Positions 35,446-44,120 of a stretch of 64,000 bases of DNA are shown here, one piece after another (within the stretch, counting starts at the first letter, position 1; each line of letters opens with the position of its first letter). A model generated the notes under the pieces. The model did not search any database. It saw only the letters and a program-made list of their open reading frames with translations, and was not told where the DNA came from. The position numbers and the translations under genes were made by a program. The DNA is from CAYMTR01 sp964393405. GTDB taxonomy: Bacteria > Bacteroidota > Bacteroidia > Bacteroidales > Prolixibacteraceae. The stretch is taken from the NCBI GenBank assembly GCA_964393405.1, contig CAYMTR010000001.1:1-64000 (forward strand). Reading direction: 5' to 3'.

Positions 35446-36300
35446 TTCTCTTGTTGAGTTTTGAAGGTTTTCGAGATCAAATTTAATCAGAGATAATTCA
35501 CTACCGTGATGAGCAGCATTAAAGGCGTAAGTCTTCCCTATTGTGTCTTTCCAGCTTCCAGTAATCATAGTCGATTCATGGATATGGCCATGAAGAGTCA
35601 GCAATGGTTGTCTGTTTTCAATAAATCGTTTTAAGGCTATACTTCCAACATTAACATCCAGGGGCACATAGTTAAATTTTTTTCCATCAAGATCTGCCCT
35701 ATCAAGATTAGTTTGATATGGTGGGGTATGAAATAAGCACACAGAATTTGAAACATCATCATTTTCAGTCAGCATGTCTAGATCTTTTTGTATTGATCCA
35801 AATAGAATATCATCCTTTTTAAAAGGTACAGAGTGGAATCCTTCCTCTGGAGGAACACATCCGGGGTCGACAAAACGAGAAACGTCGTATCTTTCCCAGT
35901 CTTTAAATAAAAAAGGTGTTGGAGGAACGCAAGAATAACCGTATATATTAAAGTTTCCAAAAGACGACTTTTTATTGTGCATGTATTCCCAAAGTCCCTT
36001 TTGTTCACCAATCAACATTCTATCCTCTTCAATTCGGCTATCGTCGTTGCCAAGAATTAAAAAGACCCTTGGGTACATATCTCTGAGTTTTGAACGGCAA
36101 TCTTCAAAACCTCTAAATAAAACATTCTCAATAAAATCAGATGCAATAGGCAAGTAATCATCAATTGAAAAAATTCCCGAGGGCAATAAATCGCCTCCAA
36201 GAAAAACAGCTTTTGGGGTTTCTTCCAATATTTTTTGAAAAAGTTTGTTGTATCGATCTTTCCTTCCATGAAGGTCAGTCACAAAGAAGTTTAATGACAT
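35437..36300 (-). CDS. Metallophosphoesterase
   Basis: A 287-residue calcineurin-like phosphoesterase with the five family motifs: TDLHGR near residue 8, GGDLLPSG near 35, LGNDDSR near 85, LFHTPPY near 190 and LHGHIHES near 235. The second position GGD and the GND(D) motif supply metal ligands. No signal peptide, so cytoplasmic. It may act on nucleotides or other phosphodiesters; the substrate is not determined. Its stop lies inside the end of the convergent GAF/PPDK gene. Confidence 0.85.
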   Translation of the reverse strand: MSLNFFVTDLHGRKDRYNKLFQKILEETPKAVFLGGDLLPSGIFSIDDYLPIASDFIENVLFRGFEDCRSKLRDMYPRVFLILGNDDSRIEEDRMLIGEQKGLWEYMHNKKSSFGNFNIYGYSCVPPTPFLFKDWERYDVSRFVDPGCVPPEEGFHSVPFKKDDILFGSIQKDLDMLTENDDVSNSVCLFHTPPYQTNLDRADLDGKKFNYVPLDVNVGSIALKRFIENRQPLLTLHGHIHESTMITGSWKDTIGKTYAFNAAHHGSELSLIKFDLENLQNSTRELI

Positions 36301-36321
36301 AAAAAGAAAAATTAGTCAGAA

Positions 36322-36329
36322 CAAAAATA
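36322..36329 (-). promoter_or_regulatory. -7 box for the metallophosphoesterase gene
   Basis: TATTTTTG on the minus strand, 21 bases before the ATG. No clear -33 element. Confidence 0.4.
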
Positions 36330-36457
36330 AATTTAATATCTGATTCTAATAATATGTTTTAATGCACAAAAAAACAAGAATGAATAAGGGAAATTAAGTA
36401 TTACGTTGTCATGCAATGGTTAACACACTATTATTAATACTTAAAACCTAAGAAACT

Positions 36458-37693
36458 ATGAGAAAGATTCTATTAACAATTACTATTCTTTTCACAATTT
36501 TAGAAATTTCACAAGCTGCAGTAAAGATTGACACAATTTATAATGCTAGTGGTAAAGAAAGAAAATTGTTTTATTCTATTCCTGATAATTATGACCCTTC
36601 CAGAGCTTATCCCCTAATTGTAGGATTACATTTTTGTGGGGGGACTGCATTATCATACAGGAATTCACTTTCACCTCTTAGTGACAGCATTAATGCAATT
36701 ATTGTATGTCCTGATAATTTTTCCGGTCAGGTTAGTGATTCACAGCTTGATATTATTACAGCAGCAGCAGATTCTGCGAGGGCAGCTTACAATATCGCAC
36801 CTGATTCAATTTACCTTACAGGTATGTCATGCAATGGGGAAACAACCTTACGACAGGGATTAAAGAAATTTTATCCTTTCAAAGGAATTTTCCCATGGGT
36901 TCCATATATATCATCAAAGAATTTTTCGGGATATGATTTAAAATCGGACATACCAACAGTAATTGCAGTTGGAACCACCGATGGTAATTTATCTACACTG
37001 ATGGTTCTTTTCGATAGTTTAAGTGCAAACAGTGAGGATAAGAATCTTGTTTTGGTTCCAAATGTTGGTCATGTAGAGTTATTTCCGGAATTTGCCTCAA
37101 CAATGATAAAATGTATTAAGTACATTAATACTTCAAAGAATATTTCAATTGCTGCAATAAATGACCTAATAATTAAAAATACTGATTCTTCAAAAGAATT
37201 TGAAGTAAACGTAGAATATGAAGGCAAAGAAGAACTTCAGGCTAGGGTAACAGTAAGTAATGCATCCAGATTAAAAGCTACAGATGTTAATTATGATGTT
37301 ACAAGCAAAAAGGTTAAGTTCTCGTTGACTCCAGTTGAAGGAAAGACAGGTAATCAGAAAGTTATAATTGAGGTCTTTGAAAAGAACGGGAAATCTATAT
37401 CCCAATCGGTATTCAATATTAAAATTGAGAATGGGGCCACATCATCAATAAAATCTAAAAACAACGGTGAATGTGTTATTTACCCAAACCCTGCTTTAGA
37501 ATTAATAAACATAAAAAGCAATAGAGAAATAGAAAGATACGACATTAAGGATCTAACCGGAAGAACCTTAATTGGAGGTAAGAGTAATAACACAAATCTG
37601 ACAATTGATATTTCAAGCCTCTCAAAGGGTATATATATGGTGATATCAACAATTGGAAGCAAGTATTATACAGAAAAGTTACTAATTAAGTAA
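36458..37693 (+). CDS. T9SS-secreted alpha/beta-hydrolase (PHB depolymerase/esterase-like)
   Basis: A 411-residue exported protein: signal MRKILLTITILFTILEISQA, then an alpha/beta-hydrolase domain (residues 25-230) with IVGLHFCGG as oxyanion segment, the nucleophile elbow G-M-S-C-N-G, and a late VPNVGHVELF that likely supplies the catalytic histidine. This arrangement resembles feruloyl esterase and PHB depolymerase families. A beta-sandwich region follows. The last 70 residues are a type A T9SS sorting domain: VIYPNPALELINI, YDIKDLTGRTL, GIYMVISTIG, ending LLIK. The enzyme is probably released or anchored on the surface; the ester substrate is unknown. Confidence 0.82.
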   Translation: MRKILLTITILFTILEISQAAVKIDTIYNASGKERKLFYSIPDNYDPSRAYPLIVGLHFCGGTALSYRNSLSPLSDSINAIIVCPDNFSGQVSDSQLDIITAAADSARAAYNIAPDSIYLTGMSCNGETTLRQGLKKFYPFKGIFPWVPYISSKNFSGYDLKSDIPTVIAVGTTDGNLSTLMVLFDSLSANSEDKNLVLVPNVGHVELFPEFASTMIKCIKYINTSKNISIAAINDLIIKNTDSSKEFEVNVEYEGKEELQARVTVSNASRLKATDVNYDVTSKKVKFSLTPVEGKTGNQKVIIEVFEKNGKSISQSVFNIKIENGATSSIKSKNNGECVIYPNPALELINIKSNREIERYDIKDLTGRTLIGGKSNNTNLTIDISSLSKGIYMVISTIGSKYYTEKLLIK

Positions 37694-37848
37694 TTGTCTT
37701 CATCCCTTTTCGCCAGACTAAACCGAATCATCCATTCAGTGTCCCTACCTCAAATTTCAATAAAATAGTCATAAAAGCCAATTCTGCTGAAATTGAAAAC
37801 CCAGTAGAATTGGCATTCGTCAAAGTCAAAAAGCCATTAATCAAATAA
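37690..37848 (+). pseudogene. Possible C-terminal gene remnant without a start codon
   Basis: In one frame the stretch between two genes is open for 52 codons up to a TAA at 37846 and has no ATG. It reads like ordinary protein (FNKIVIKANSAEI, VELAFVKVKKPLIK) and not like random AT-rich DNA. I do not recognise a family. It overlaps the stop of the esterase gene by 4 bases in another frame, so it could also be a chance open frame. If real, it is the tail of a lost or frameshifted gene. Confidence 0.35.
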
Positions 37849-37894
37849 ATTATGTCAGTTGGCAATATTGTATTTCATTTGTGTCATAAATATT

Positions 37895-38365
37895 ATGAAA
37901 TCCATGAAAGTCTTAAAAATAATAATATTAATAATCACACTGTCCAGCATCAATGGATTTGCCCAGACACAATTACCAATCAAATACAGAGTAGACAATC
38001 AGTCAATGTCAACCCCAATGACCACTCTTGATGAAATATTTTTCGATAGTCCTTACTCAACAAAACCTTTAAATATTCAGTTCGATGGTACAAACATTAA
38101 CATGTACTATGACAATGGAAAAACACACACAAATTTGAATGTAACAAAAGTTGATAATGATGCAGAATACGAAAACGGTATTTTATTATCAGAAAGGTTC
38201 ATTTATACAGACAATAGCAACGTTTCAGACACAATCTTATTTGTAGTAGATTACAATGTAGGATATGTACAATTAGTTATTCCTACAAAGAATTCAAAAG
38301 GAGATTACTGGGGCTACACATCTTATCGTAAATTTATGTCTGTAAACCAATTAGCTTCCAAATAA
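37895..38365 (+). CDS. Secreted protein of unknown function
   Basis: A 156-residue protein starting at the ATG at 37895; the frame is open upstream from a TTG, but this ATG (or a second one three codons later) gives a proper signal peptide, KVLKIIILIITLSSINGFAQ. The mature part is polar, with predicted beta strands (IQFDGTNINMYYDNGKTHTN; ILFVVDYNVGYVQLVIPT). No named family is recognised. It is followed by a strong hairpin terminator. Confidence 0.6.
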   Translation: MKSMKVLKIIILIITLSSINGFAQTQLPIKYRVDNQSMSTPMTTLDEIFFDSPYSTKPLNIQFDGTNINMYYDNGKTHTNLNVTKVDNDAEYENGILLSERFIYTDNSNVSDTILFVVDYNVGYVQLVIPTKNSKGDYWGYTSYRKFMSVNQLASK

Positions 38366-38380
38366 TAATATAATACATCA

Positions 38381-38421
38381 AAAAAGCTGTTTCAGATTAA
38401 TTCTGAAACAGCTTTTTTTTT
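38381..38421. terminator. Bidirectional intrinsic terminator between a secreted-protein gene and tRNA-Thr
   Basis: A 16-bp perfect stem, AAAAAGCTGTTTCAGA (38381-38396) against TCTGAAACAGCTTTTT (38402-38417), with loop TTAAT. It has a T tract on both strands, nine T on the plus strand. It ends the secreted-protein gene and the tRNA alike. Confidence 0.9.
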
Positions 38422-38422
38422 G

Positions 38423-38495
38423 AGCCTCACACGGGACTCGAACCCGCGACCTGCTCATTACGAATGAGCTGCTCTACCAACTGAGCTAAAGAGGC
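38423..38495 (-). tRNA. tRNA-Thr(CGT)
   Basis: The minus strand folds into a 73-base cloverleaf: acceptor GCCTCTT/GTGAGGC, D arm GCTC/GAGC, anticodon arm GCTCA/TGAGC with loop TTCGTAA (anticodon CGT, reading ACG), variable loop AGGTC, T arm GCGGG-TTCGAGT-CCCGT, discriminator T. The acceptor stem has one U-U mismatch (positions 6-67) and a U-G wobble (7-66). CCA is not encoded. Confidence 0.95.
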
Positions 38496-38515
38496 ATTGT
38501 TTGCAACAAACACCA

Positions 38516-38547
38516 CAAAAATAAGTACTAGTTCATAAAATAAACAA
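38516..38547 (-). promoter_or_regulatory. Promoter of tRNA-Thr
   Basis: On the minus strand TTG (38547-38545), 21 bases, then TATTTTTG (38523-38516), 20 bases before the mature tRNA 5' end. Confidence 0.5.
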
Positions 38548-38607
38548 TAAAAGTCGACATTGTTTAAATAAAAGTTAAATGCAAGAAATAAAGTATTTTT
38601 ATAGACC

Positions 38608-38634
38608 TTTGTTTAAGTGGGTTTAATACTTTTG
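38608..38634 (+). promoter_or_regulatory. Promoter of the SulP transporter gene
   Basis: TTTG (38608-38611), 15 bases, then TACTTTTG (38627-38634), ending 19 bases before the ATG. The spacing is a little short. Confidence 0.45.
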
Positions 38635-38653
38635 CCCCCTCAAATTTCAAAAT

Positions 38654-40309
38654 ATGAGTAATATTTTCTATCCTAAGTTTTTCAGTCTCAAACAAAAAGG
38701 TTTACTCTTCAAACAATGGAAGACTGATGTATTTTCAGGAGTGATCGTAGGAATTGTAGCTTTGCCACTTGCTATAGCATTTGCAGTAGCCTCAGGGGTA
38801 TCTCCTGAGAAGGGTTTAATAACAGCGGTTATAGCAGGATTTATCATTTCTTTTCTTGGAGGGAGCAGAGTACAGATTGGCGGACCTACAGGAGCATTCA
38901 TTATTATAGTTTACGGGATACTGGAAAAATATGGACTTGGCGGTTTAATGATATCAACCGTGCTAGCAGGTATAATACTGGTAATCTTTGGAGTATTGAA
39001 ATTAGGTTCCTTATTGAAGTATATACCTCATCCACTTGTTGTAGGTTTTACAAGTGGGATTGCATTGGTGATTTTTTCAACTCAGATAAATGATGCCTTT
39101 GGTCTTGGAATCGAGAAACTGCCATCGGGATTCATTGACAAGTGGACGCTATATTTTCATTCGTTCAACTCCATTAATTTTACAGCAATAATATTGACAA
39201 TAATTACAATAATTATTTCCCTATACTCAAAGAAAATAACGACTAAGATTCCAGGGTCGTTTATTGCAATCATTCTTATTACACTTGCAGTCCAAATCTT
39301 TAAGTTGCCAGTTGCAACAATTGAAACTCTTTTTGGAGAAATTTCAGGATCCTTCAAGTTATCAATACCTGAAATGAATTTCAGTGAAATACAAAACTAT
39401 ATAGCACCGGCACTAACAATAGCTCTTTTAGGAGCAATTGAATCACTTTTATCGGCAGTTGTTTCGGATGGTATGATAAGTAGTAATCATCGTTCAAATA
39501 CAGAACTTGTTGCACAAGGAATAGCCAATATTGTAACACCATTTTTTGGTGGTATACCTGCAACAGGAGCAATTGCAAGAACAGCGACCAATGTCAACAA
39601 TGGGGGACGGACCCCAATAGCCGGAATTATACATGCAATAACACTTCTATTAATCATGGTATTTTTTGGAAAGTGGGCAAAGCTAATTCCAATGCCTTGT
39701 CTTGCAGGTATATTAATCGTTGTTGCATACAACATGAGCGAATGGAGAAGTTTTACTTCGATTTTAAAAGGGTCAGTTTTTGATATCTTGGTTTTGTTAG
39801 CAACTTTCATTCTAACAGTATTAGTAGACCTGACGGTAGCCATTGAAGTTGGGGTTGTATTGTCTTCAGTATTGTTTATGAAACGAATGTCAGACATAGG
39901 TACAAAGTTGCCGGAGGATATTGATAGCGATATTCTTGATATGTACGACGACCTTCCAAGGGGAGTAAAAATATATGAGATTAGCGGTCCATTATTTTTT
40001 GGATCAGCAAAAGCCTACACAGAAATGATCAAGCAAACTGGTTTAAAATCAAAGATTCTGATTATTAGAATGAGGCACGTTCCATTTATCGATTCTACCG
40101 GGTGTAATAATTTTAAATCAGTATTAAAAACGATACAGTTGAACCACACAAAAATTCTTTTATCTGGAGTTAATACTTCAGTACTAGAGGAGCTCAGAAA
40201 ATCGAATATCACTGGACTTGTTGGAGAAGAAAATATATATGACTTATTTGATAAAGCACGTGATGCGGCAATAAAGATGAATGAATCGGACCTAAAGAAG
40301 AAGCATTAA
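38654..40309 (+). CDS. SulP-family anion transporter with STAS domain
   Basis: A 551-residue inner-membrane transporter with about 12-14 hydrophobic segments in residues 25-420, then a cytoplasmic STAS domain (about 435-545). Family marks are IVGIVALPLAIAFAVASGV in the first helix, GPTGAFIIIV, and GIPATGAIARTATNVNNGG. The STAS part has HVPFIDSTGCNNFK, with the serine region that anti-sigma-factor antagonists phosphorylate. SulP proteins carry sulfate, bicarbonate or other anions, often with sodium or protons; the substrate cannot be read here. It has its own promoter and is not in an operon. Confidence 0.92.
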   Translation: MSNIFYPKFFSLKQKGLLFKQWKTDVFSGVIVGIVALPLAIAFAVASGVSPEKGLITAVIAGFIISFLGGSRVQIGGPTGAFIIIVYGILEKYGLGGLMISTVLAGIILVIFGVLKLGSLLKYIPHPLVVGFTSGIALVIFSTQINDAFGLGIEKLPSGFIDKWTLYFHSFNSINFTAIILTIITIIISLYSKKITTKIPGSFIAIILITLAVQIFKLPVATIETLFGEISGSFKLSIPEMNFSEIQNYIAPALTIALLGAIESLLSAVVSDGMISSNHRSNTELVAQGIANIVTPFFGGIPATGAIARTATNVNNGGRTPIAGIIHAITLLLIMVFFGKWAKLIPMPCLAGILIVVAYNMSEWRSFTSILKGSVFDILVLLATFILTVLVDLTVAIEVGVVLSSVLFMKRMSDIGTKLPEDIDSDILDMYDDLPRGVKIYEISGPLFFGSAKAYTEMIKQTGLKSKILIIRMRHVPFIDSTGCNNFKSVLKTIQLNHTKILLSGVNTSVLEELRKSNITGLVGEENIYDLFDKARDAAIKMNESDLKKKH

Positions 40310-40494
40310 TTAAAGTATTTTATTAAATAATTTAAACTTTCTATTCGCATCAAGTACACTATATCTAAAATTCATGCAAATTTGTTACTTTGAAATGATA
40401 TATTTTTAATTTGGCTCAGTCTTTGTATCAATACAGTCAAATAAATTTTAGAAGATTATAATCACATTAAAAAAATTATAAAACATTTCAGGTT

Positions 40495-40926
40495 ATGAAG
40501 AAAATATTATTATTTGTAGCAACTTTATTTTGTATTTCAACAATAAATGCGCAGGAAGCAACTTCAATTGTTGCAGATTCAACAGCAAAGGCAACAATTT
40601 CATTTGAGAAAACAGTGCATGATTATGGCACAATAAATCAAGGAGGTAACGGTAGTTGTGTTTTCTTTTTCAAGAATGATGGGAATGCACCACTAATCCT
40701 TTCAAGTGTTAGAGCTTCTTGTGGATGTACATCACCATCATGGACAAGGGATCCGGTAATGCCGGGTGCTTCAGGCGAGATAAAAGTAACATACGACACA
40801 AACAGAGTTGGTGCATTTTCAAAAACTGTTACTGTAAATTCGAATGCATCAAATGGTGCTATAACATTACGAATCAGTGGAACTGTAAATCCTAGACAGA
40901 CAATTACTCCTCCTCCCACCAATTAA
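40495..40926 (+). CDS. Exported DUF1573 protein
   Basis: A 143-residue protein with a signal peptide (KKILLFVATLFCISTINAQ). The mature part is a DUF1573 domain, an ASH/MSP-like beta sandwich: FEKTVHDYGTINQGGNGSCVFFFKNDGN, then SSVRASCGCTSPSWTRDPVMPG with the conserved CGC. Proline-rich tail. It is common in Bacteroidota as a periplasmic or surface protein without a known biochemical role. The next gene starts 26 bases on, but the DUF486 product is unrelated. A 185-base spacer upstream is AT-rich with no firm promoter box. Confidence 0.88.
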   Translation: MKKILLFVATLFCISTINAQEATSIVADSTAKATISFEKTVHDYGTINQGGNGSCVFFFKNDGNAPLILSSVRASCGCTSPSWTRDPVMPGASGEIKVTYDTNRVGAFSKTVTVNSNASNGAITLRISGTVNPRQTITPPPTN

Positions 40927-40952
40927 TGGTGCTAGAGAGTAACATTTACTAA

Positions 40953-41321
40953 ATGAAAATATTTCTTACAATTGTACTGTTGGTATTATCAAATACCTTC
41001 ATGACATTGGCTTGGTATGGCCACCTCAAGTTTAAAGAAATGAGGTGGTTTTCTACTTTACCGTTGGTGGCAGTTATTCTTATAAGCTGGGGGATTGCGC
41101 TTTTTGAATATTTCTTTCAGGTTCCTGCAAACAGAATAGGTTTTAAAGGGAATGGCGGACCGTTCTCTCTTTTTCAATTGAAAGTCATTCAGGAATCAAT
41201 AACTCTTATTATTTTTACATTGTTTGCCGTATTTGCCTTTAAAACAGAAACTTTCAAATGGAACTACATGATTGCTTTTGTTTTTATAATGCTTGCAGTA
41301 TATTTTGTTTTCAAAGAGTAG
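40953..41321 (+). CDS. DUF486 (DMT-like) membrane protein
   Basis: A 122-residue protein with four membrane helices, matching the DUF486 family related to small drug/metabolite transporters: NTFMTLAWYGHLKFKEMRW, SWGIALFEYFFQVPANRIG, and GPFSLFQLKVIQE. The length is typical. The transport substrate is unknown. It lies 26 bases after the DUF1573 gene, so it may share its transcript. Confidence 0.88.
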   Translation: MKIFLTIVLLVLSNTFMTLAWYGHLKFKEMRWFSTLPLVAVILISWGIALFEYFFQVPANRIGFKGNGGPFSLFQLKVIQESITLIIFTLFAVFAFKTETFKWNYMIAFVFIMLAVYFVFKE

Positions 41322-41383
41322 GCAATTAATATTAAAAATGAAACTAATTATTCAATTGACATAATAATTGAACAGTTGAAAAG

Positions 41384-42361
41384 TTATTCTTGGTTAATAA
41401 ATTCAGTAATTTCTTTCCATGCCCTTTTACTTTCCGGAAAGTTTCCAAAAATTTGAAATACATGGAACATACCTTCATAACGAGTAAGAGTTGTTTTAAC
41501 CCCGGCAGACATGGCTTTTTCATGAACTCGAATAGCATCACTTTCAAGCATTTCATGAGTTCCCACTTGTATTAACATTCTGGGGAAATCATTAAATTCA
41601 CCGTAGACAGGAGAAAGATACTTGTCGTGCAAATCGGTATTCCCGGCATATGCCACAATATTTTTATTCCCTTCGGGTATTATATCTTTCTTTTTAATGC
41701 CAAACATAGGATCTTTATAAATGTTGTATTTATATGATTCACCTTCCATTGCAAGATCTGTCCATGGTGACATACATACAAGTGCTCCGGGTAAAGCCTT
41801 ACCCTCATCACGCAATTTAGCAGTCATTGCTAATACAAGGTTTCCACCAGCACTATCTCCAACGACAACGATATTTTCAGGCTTATATCCCTTACTCATC
41901 AACCAATTCCATGCTTTTAAAGCATCAATTAAAGCAGCAGGAAAAACATTCTCCGGAGCAACTCTATAATCAATTGTAAGGACAGAAGCACCTTTGCTTA
42001 ATCTGCTATAACGTACAGCAAGAGTACGGTAATTATCCATTAATCCAATAATATATGCACCACCATGAAATTGCAATATAACAGTATCACTACCTTTACC
42101 TTTTTCAAGAAATTCAGCCGGTAATCCATCAATAGAAAACTTAGTTAGTGTATACCCTCTAGGAGCTTTCCATTTTGAAGGTTTTAATGCGAATTCTTTT
42201 CCTTTTTCTAACATCTTACCGTCTTTCATTTTTTTCCCTTGAAAAGTACCTCTTATGCTTTCGCGGGCTATCCAGCCTCCAAAAGAAACATTCTTAGCTT
42301 GAGTTAAATCACCTATAAAGAGAGATATTAATAAAACTATTAAGATTTTTTTTAGAAGCAT
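41384..42361 (-). CDS. Exported alpha/beta-hydrolase of the hormone-sensitive lipase (HSL) family
   Basis: A 325-residue protein with a cleavable signal (about residues 1-22, LIVLLISLFIGDLTQA). The HSL family marks are clear: oxyanion loop H99-G-G-A-Y, the nucleophile S170 in GDSAGG, DYRVAPE before it, and a late GTHEMLESDA and MFHVFQIF that should supply the acidic residue and histidine of the triad. Such enzymes cleave short-chain esters. It is likely periplasmic; the natural substrate is not known. It converges with the DUF486 gene. Confidence 0.88.
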   Translation of the reverse strand: MLLKKILIVLLISLFIGDLTQAKNVSFGGWIARESIRGTFQGKKMKDGKMLEKGKEFALKPSKWKAPRGYTLTKFSIDGLPAEFLEKGKGSDTVILQFHGGAYIIGLMDNYRTLAVRYSRLSKGASVLTIDYRVAPENVFPAALIDALKAWNWLMSKGYKPENIVVVGDSAGGNLVLAMTAKLRDEGKALPGALVCMSPWTDLAMEGESYKYNIYKDPMFGIKKKDIIPEGNKNIVAYAGNTDLHDKYLSPVYGEFNDFPRMLIQVGTHEMLESDAIRVHEKAMSAGVKTTLTRYEGMFHVFQIFGNFPESKRAWKEITEFINQE

Positions 42362-42490
42362 TTCCGATTTTTTAATGAATCAAAACCAATAAATAAACAT
42401 CAATAAAATTACCATAATTATTTAAGAAAAAAACTTCTTTTTGGGCAATAAAGTATTCTAATATGGCAACAACTATATGTTAGACTTCAG

Positions 42491-42498
42491 TAATTTTG
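42491..42498 (+). promoter_or_regulatory. -7 box deciding the start of the ABC ATPase gene
   Basis: TAATTTTG ends one base before an in-frame ATG at 42500. Transcription starting about seven bases downstream would miss that ATG and leave a leader of roughly 15 bases for the next ATG at 42521. Confidence 0.45.
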
Positions 42499-42520
42499 AA
42501 TGAAATTTATAGAACATGAC

Positions 42521-43375
42521 ATGATTACAGTAAAAGATTTACTATTTACTTACAGCGGACAACATTTGCCTACATTAAAGAATGTTTCATTTGACGTAAA
42601 TGATTCTGAGATTTTTGGGTTTTTGGGACCAAGCGGTGCAGGGAAAAGCACAACTCAAAAAGTTTTAACAGGAGTCCTGAAAAATTATCAGGGAAGTGTT
42701 ATGCTCCGGGGGCTTGAGGTCAACAACATAAAAAAAACCTTTTATGAAAATATAGGAGTTGCCTTTGAGTTTCCAAACCTTTATCTAAAGTTTACAGCGG
42801 TAGAAAACCTTAAGCTGTTTGGGTCGTTTTATACTTGTGAAAAATATTCCATTGAAGGCTTACTCAAACGAGTTGGTTTATGGGATGACCGTAATATGTC
42901 TGTTGAAGCCTACTCAAAAGGAATGAGAATGAGGCTTAATTTTATACGGGCTATACTTCATAAACCCAAACTTCTATTCCTGGATGAACCTACTTCAGGA
43001 CTCGATCCTACAAACAGTAGGATGATTAAAGATTTTATTCTAGAACTCAGAGATAAGGGAACAACAGTATTTTTGACTACTCACAATATGTCTGATGCTG
43101 AAGAGCTGTGTGATCGTGTTGCTTTCATGATTGACGGTCAGCTACCGGTGATAGAAAAACCGGAATTTCTGAAATTGAAATATGGAAGAAAATCAGTTAA
43201 AATAAAAGTGAAGGATAACGGTATTTCTGAAATTTATGAATTCGATTTAATAAACATTGGTAAGAATGAAGATTTTCTAAAAGTCATCAATCAAAACGAA
43301 ATTGAAACAATTCATACACAAGAAGCTACCCTTGAGGATATTTTTATTAAAGTAACAGGAAAACAATTGATTTAA
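42521..43375 (+). CDS. ABC transporter ATP-binding protein
   Basis: A 284-residue nucleotide-binding subunit: Walker A GPSGAGKST near residue 40, signature YSKGMRMRLNF, Walker B LLFLDEPTSGLDP and the switch histidine in LTTHN. I chose the ATG at 42521, because ABC domains of this kind begin like MITVKDLLFTYSG and a -7 box overlaps the earlier ATG at 42500. The C-terminal 70 residues, after the ATPase core, resemble those of exporters of the CcmA/DrrA type. Two permease genes follow within 20 bases each, making an ABC-2 exporter. Substrate unknown. Confidence 0.92.
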   Translation: MITVKDLLFTYSGQHLPTLKNVSFDVNDSEIFGFLGPSGAGKSTTQKVLTGVLKNYQGSVMLRGLEVNNIKKTFYENIGVAFEFPNLYLKFTAVENLKLFGSFYTCEKYSIEGLLKRVGLWDDRNMSVEAYSKGMRMRLNFIRAILHKPKLLFLDEPTSGLDPTNSRMIKDFILELRDKGTTVFLTTHNMSDAEELCDRVAFMIDGQLPVIEKPEFLKLKYGRKSVKIKVKDNGISEIYEFDLINIGKNEDFLKVINQNEIETIHTQEATLEDIFIKVTGKQLI

Positions 43376-43392
43376 ACGAAAAACGATTGAAT

Positions 43393-44106
43393 ATGAAAAT
43401 CAATCATAATGAAATTACTAATTCATTCTTATTCAAGATGATAAAATTTGATATACTATCACAAATAAAGCAGGGTTTTTATCTTGTTTATGCAATTATT
43501 ACAATCATTTATATTTTAATCCTTTTTTACATTCCAACATCTTTCAGGACAGAGGTCACAGCCTATCTTATACTTAGTGACACCTCGGTAATGGGGCTTG
43601 TTTTTGTTGGAGCTCTCGTACTTCTTGAGAAACAACAAAATTTATTACAAAGCCTTTTTATAACTCCCTTAAGACTTTCTGATTATATATTGTCTAAATC
43701 TTTATCCCTTACAATTATAGCTGTGTTAGTTAGCGCTGTCATTGGTTTTATTCCCGGAGGAATGATAAACAACATAATTCCTTTTATAATTTCAGTTGTA
43801 TTGTGTTCCATGTTTTACACCTTACTAGGGCTTGGCATATCAGCTCAGGTATCAAGTGTTAATCAATACTTCATCGGAATAATTGCTTGGAGTTTAATAA
43901 CTTCAATCCCTTTGGTATTGTTTTTTATAATACCCGATTATTCAATTATCTTTCCTGTTAATGCGGCCATTGACTTGTTGGTAACACCTTCTGATGTTCA
44001 AACAGTAAGAGGAATAATTGCTGATAGTTCAGTTCTCTTATGCTGGTGTATTTTGGCATACATTTATGCATGCAGGCAATTTAAAAAATATGTTGTCAAT
44101 AAATAG
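43393..44106 (+). CDS. ABC-2 type permease, first subunit
   Basis: A 237-residue membrane protein with six hydrophobic segments and a cytoplasmic N-terminus. It starts at the ATG at 43393, since the codon two places upstream is a TTG. The loop ALVLLEKQQNLLQSLFITPLRLSDYILSKS is the kind of coupling segment (E-K-x-x-x...L-x-x-P) found in ABC-2 exporters. It lies 17 bases after the ATPase gene and 14 before a second permease, so the exporter would be a heterodimeric channel with one ATPase type. It resembles small drug or antibiotic exporters; the substrate is unknown. Confidence 0.82.
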   Translation: MKINHNEITNSFLFKMIKFDILSQIKQGFYLVYAIITIIYILILFYIPTSFRTEVTAYLILSDTSVMGLVFVGALVLLEKQQNLLQSLFITPLRLSDYILSKSLSLTIIAVLVSAVIGFIPGGMINNIIPFIISVVLCSMFYTLLGLGISAQVSSVNQYFIGIIAWSLITSIPLVLFFIIPDYSIIFPVNAAIDLLVTPSDVQTVRGIIADSSVLLCWCILAYIYACRQFKKYVVNK

Positions 44107-44120
44107 AATTTAATTAAATC

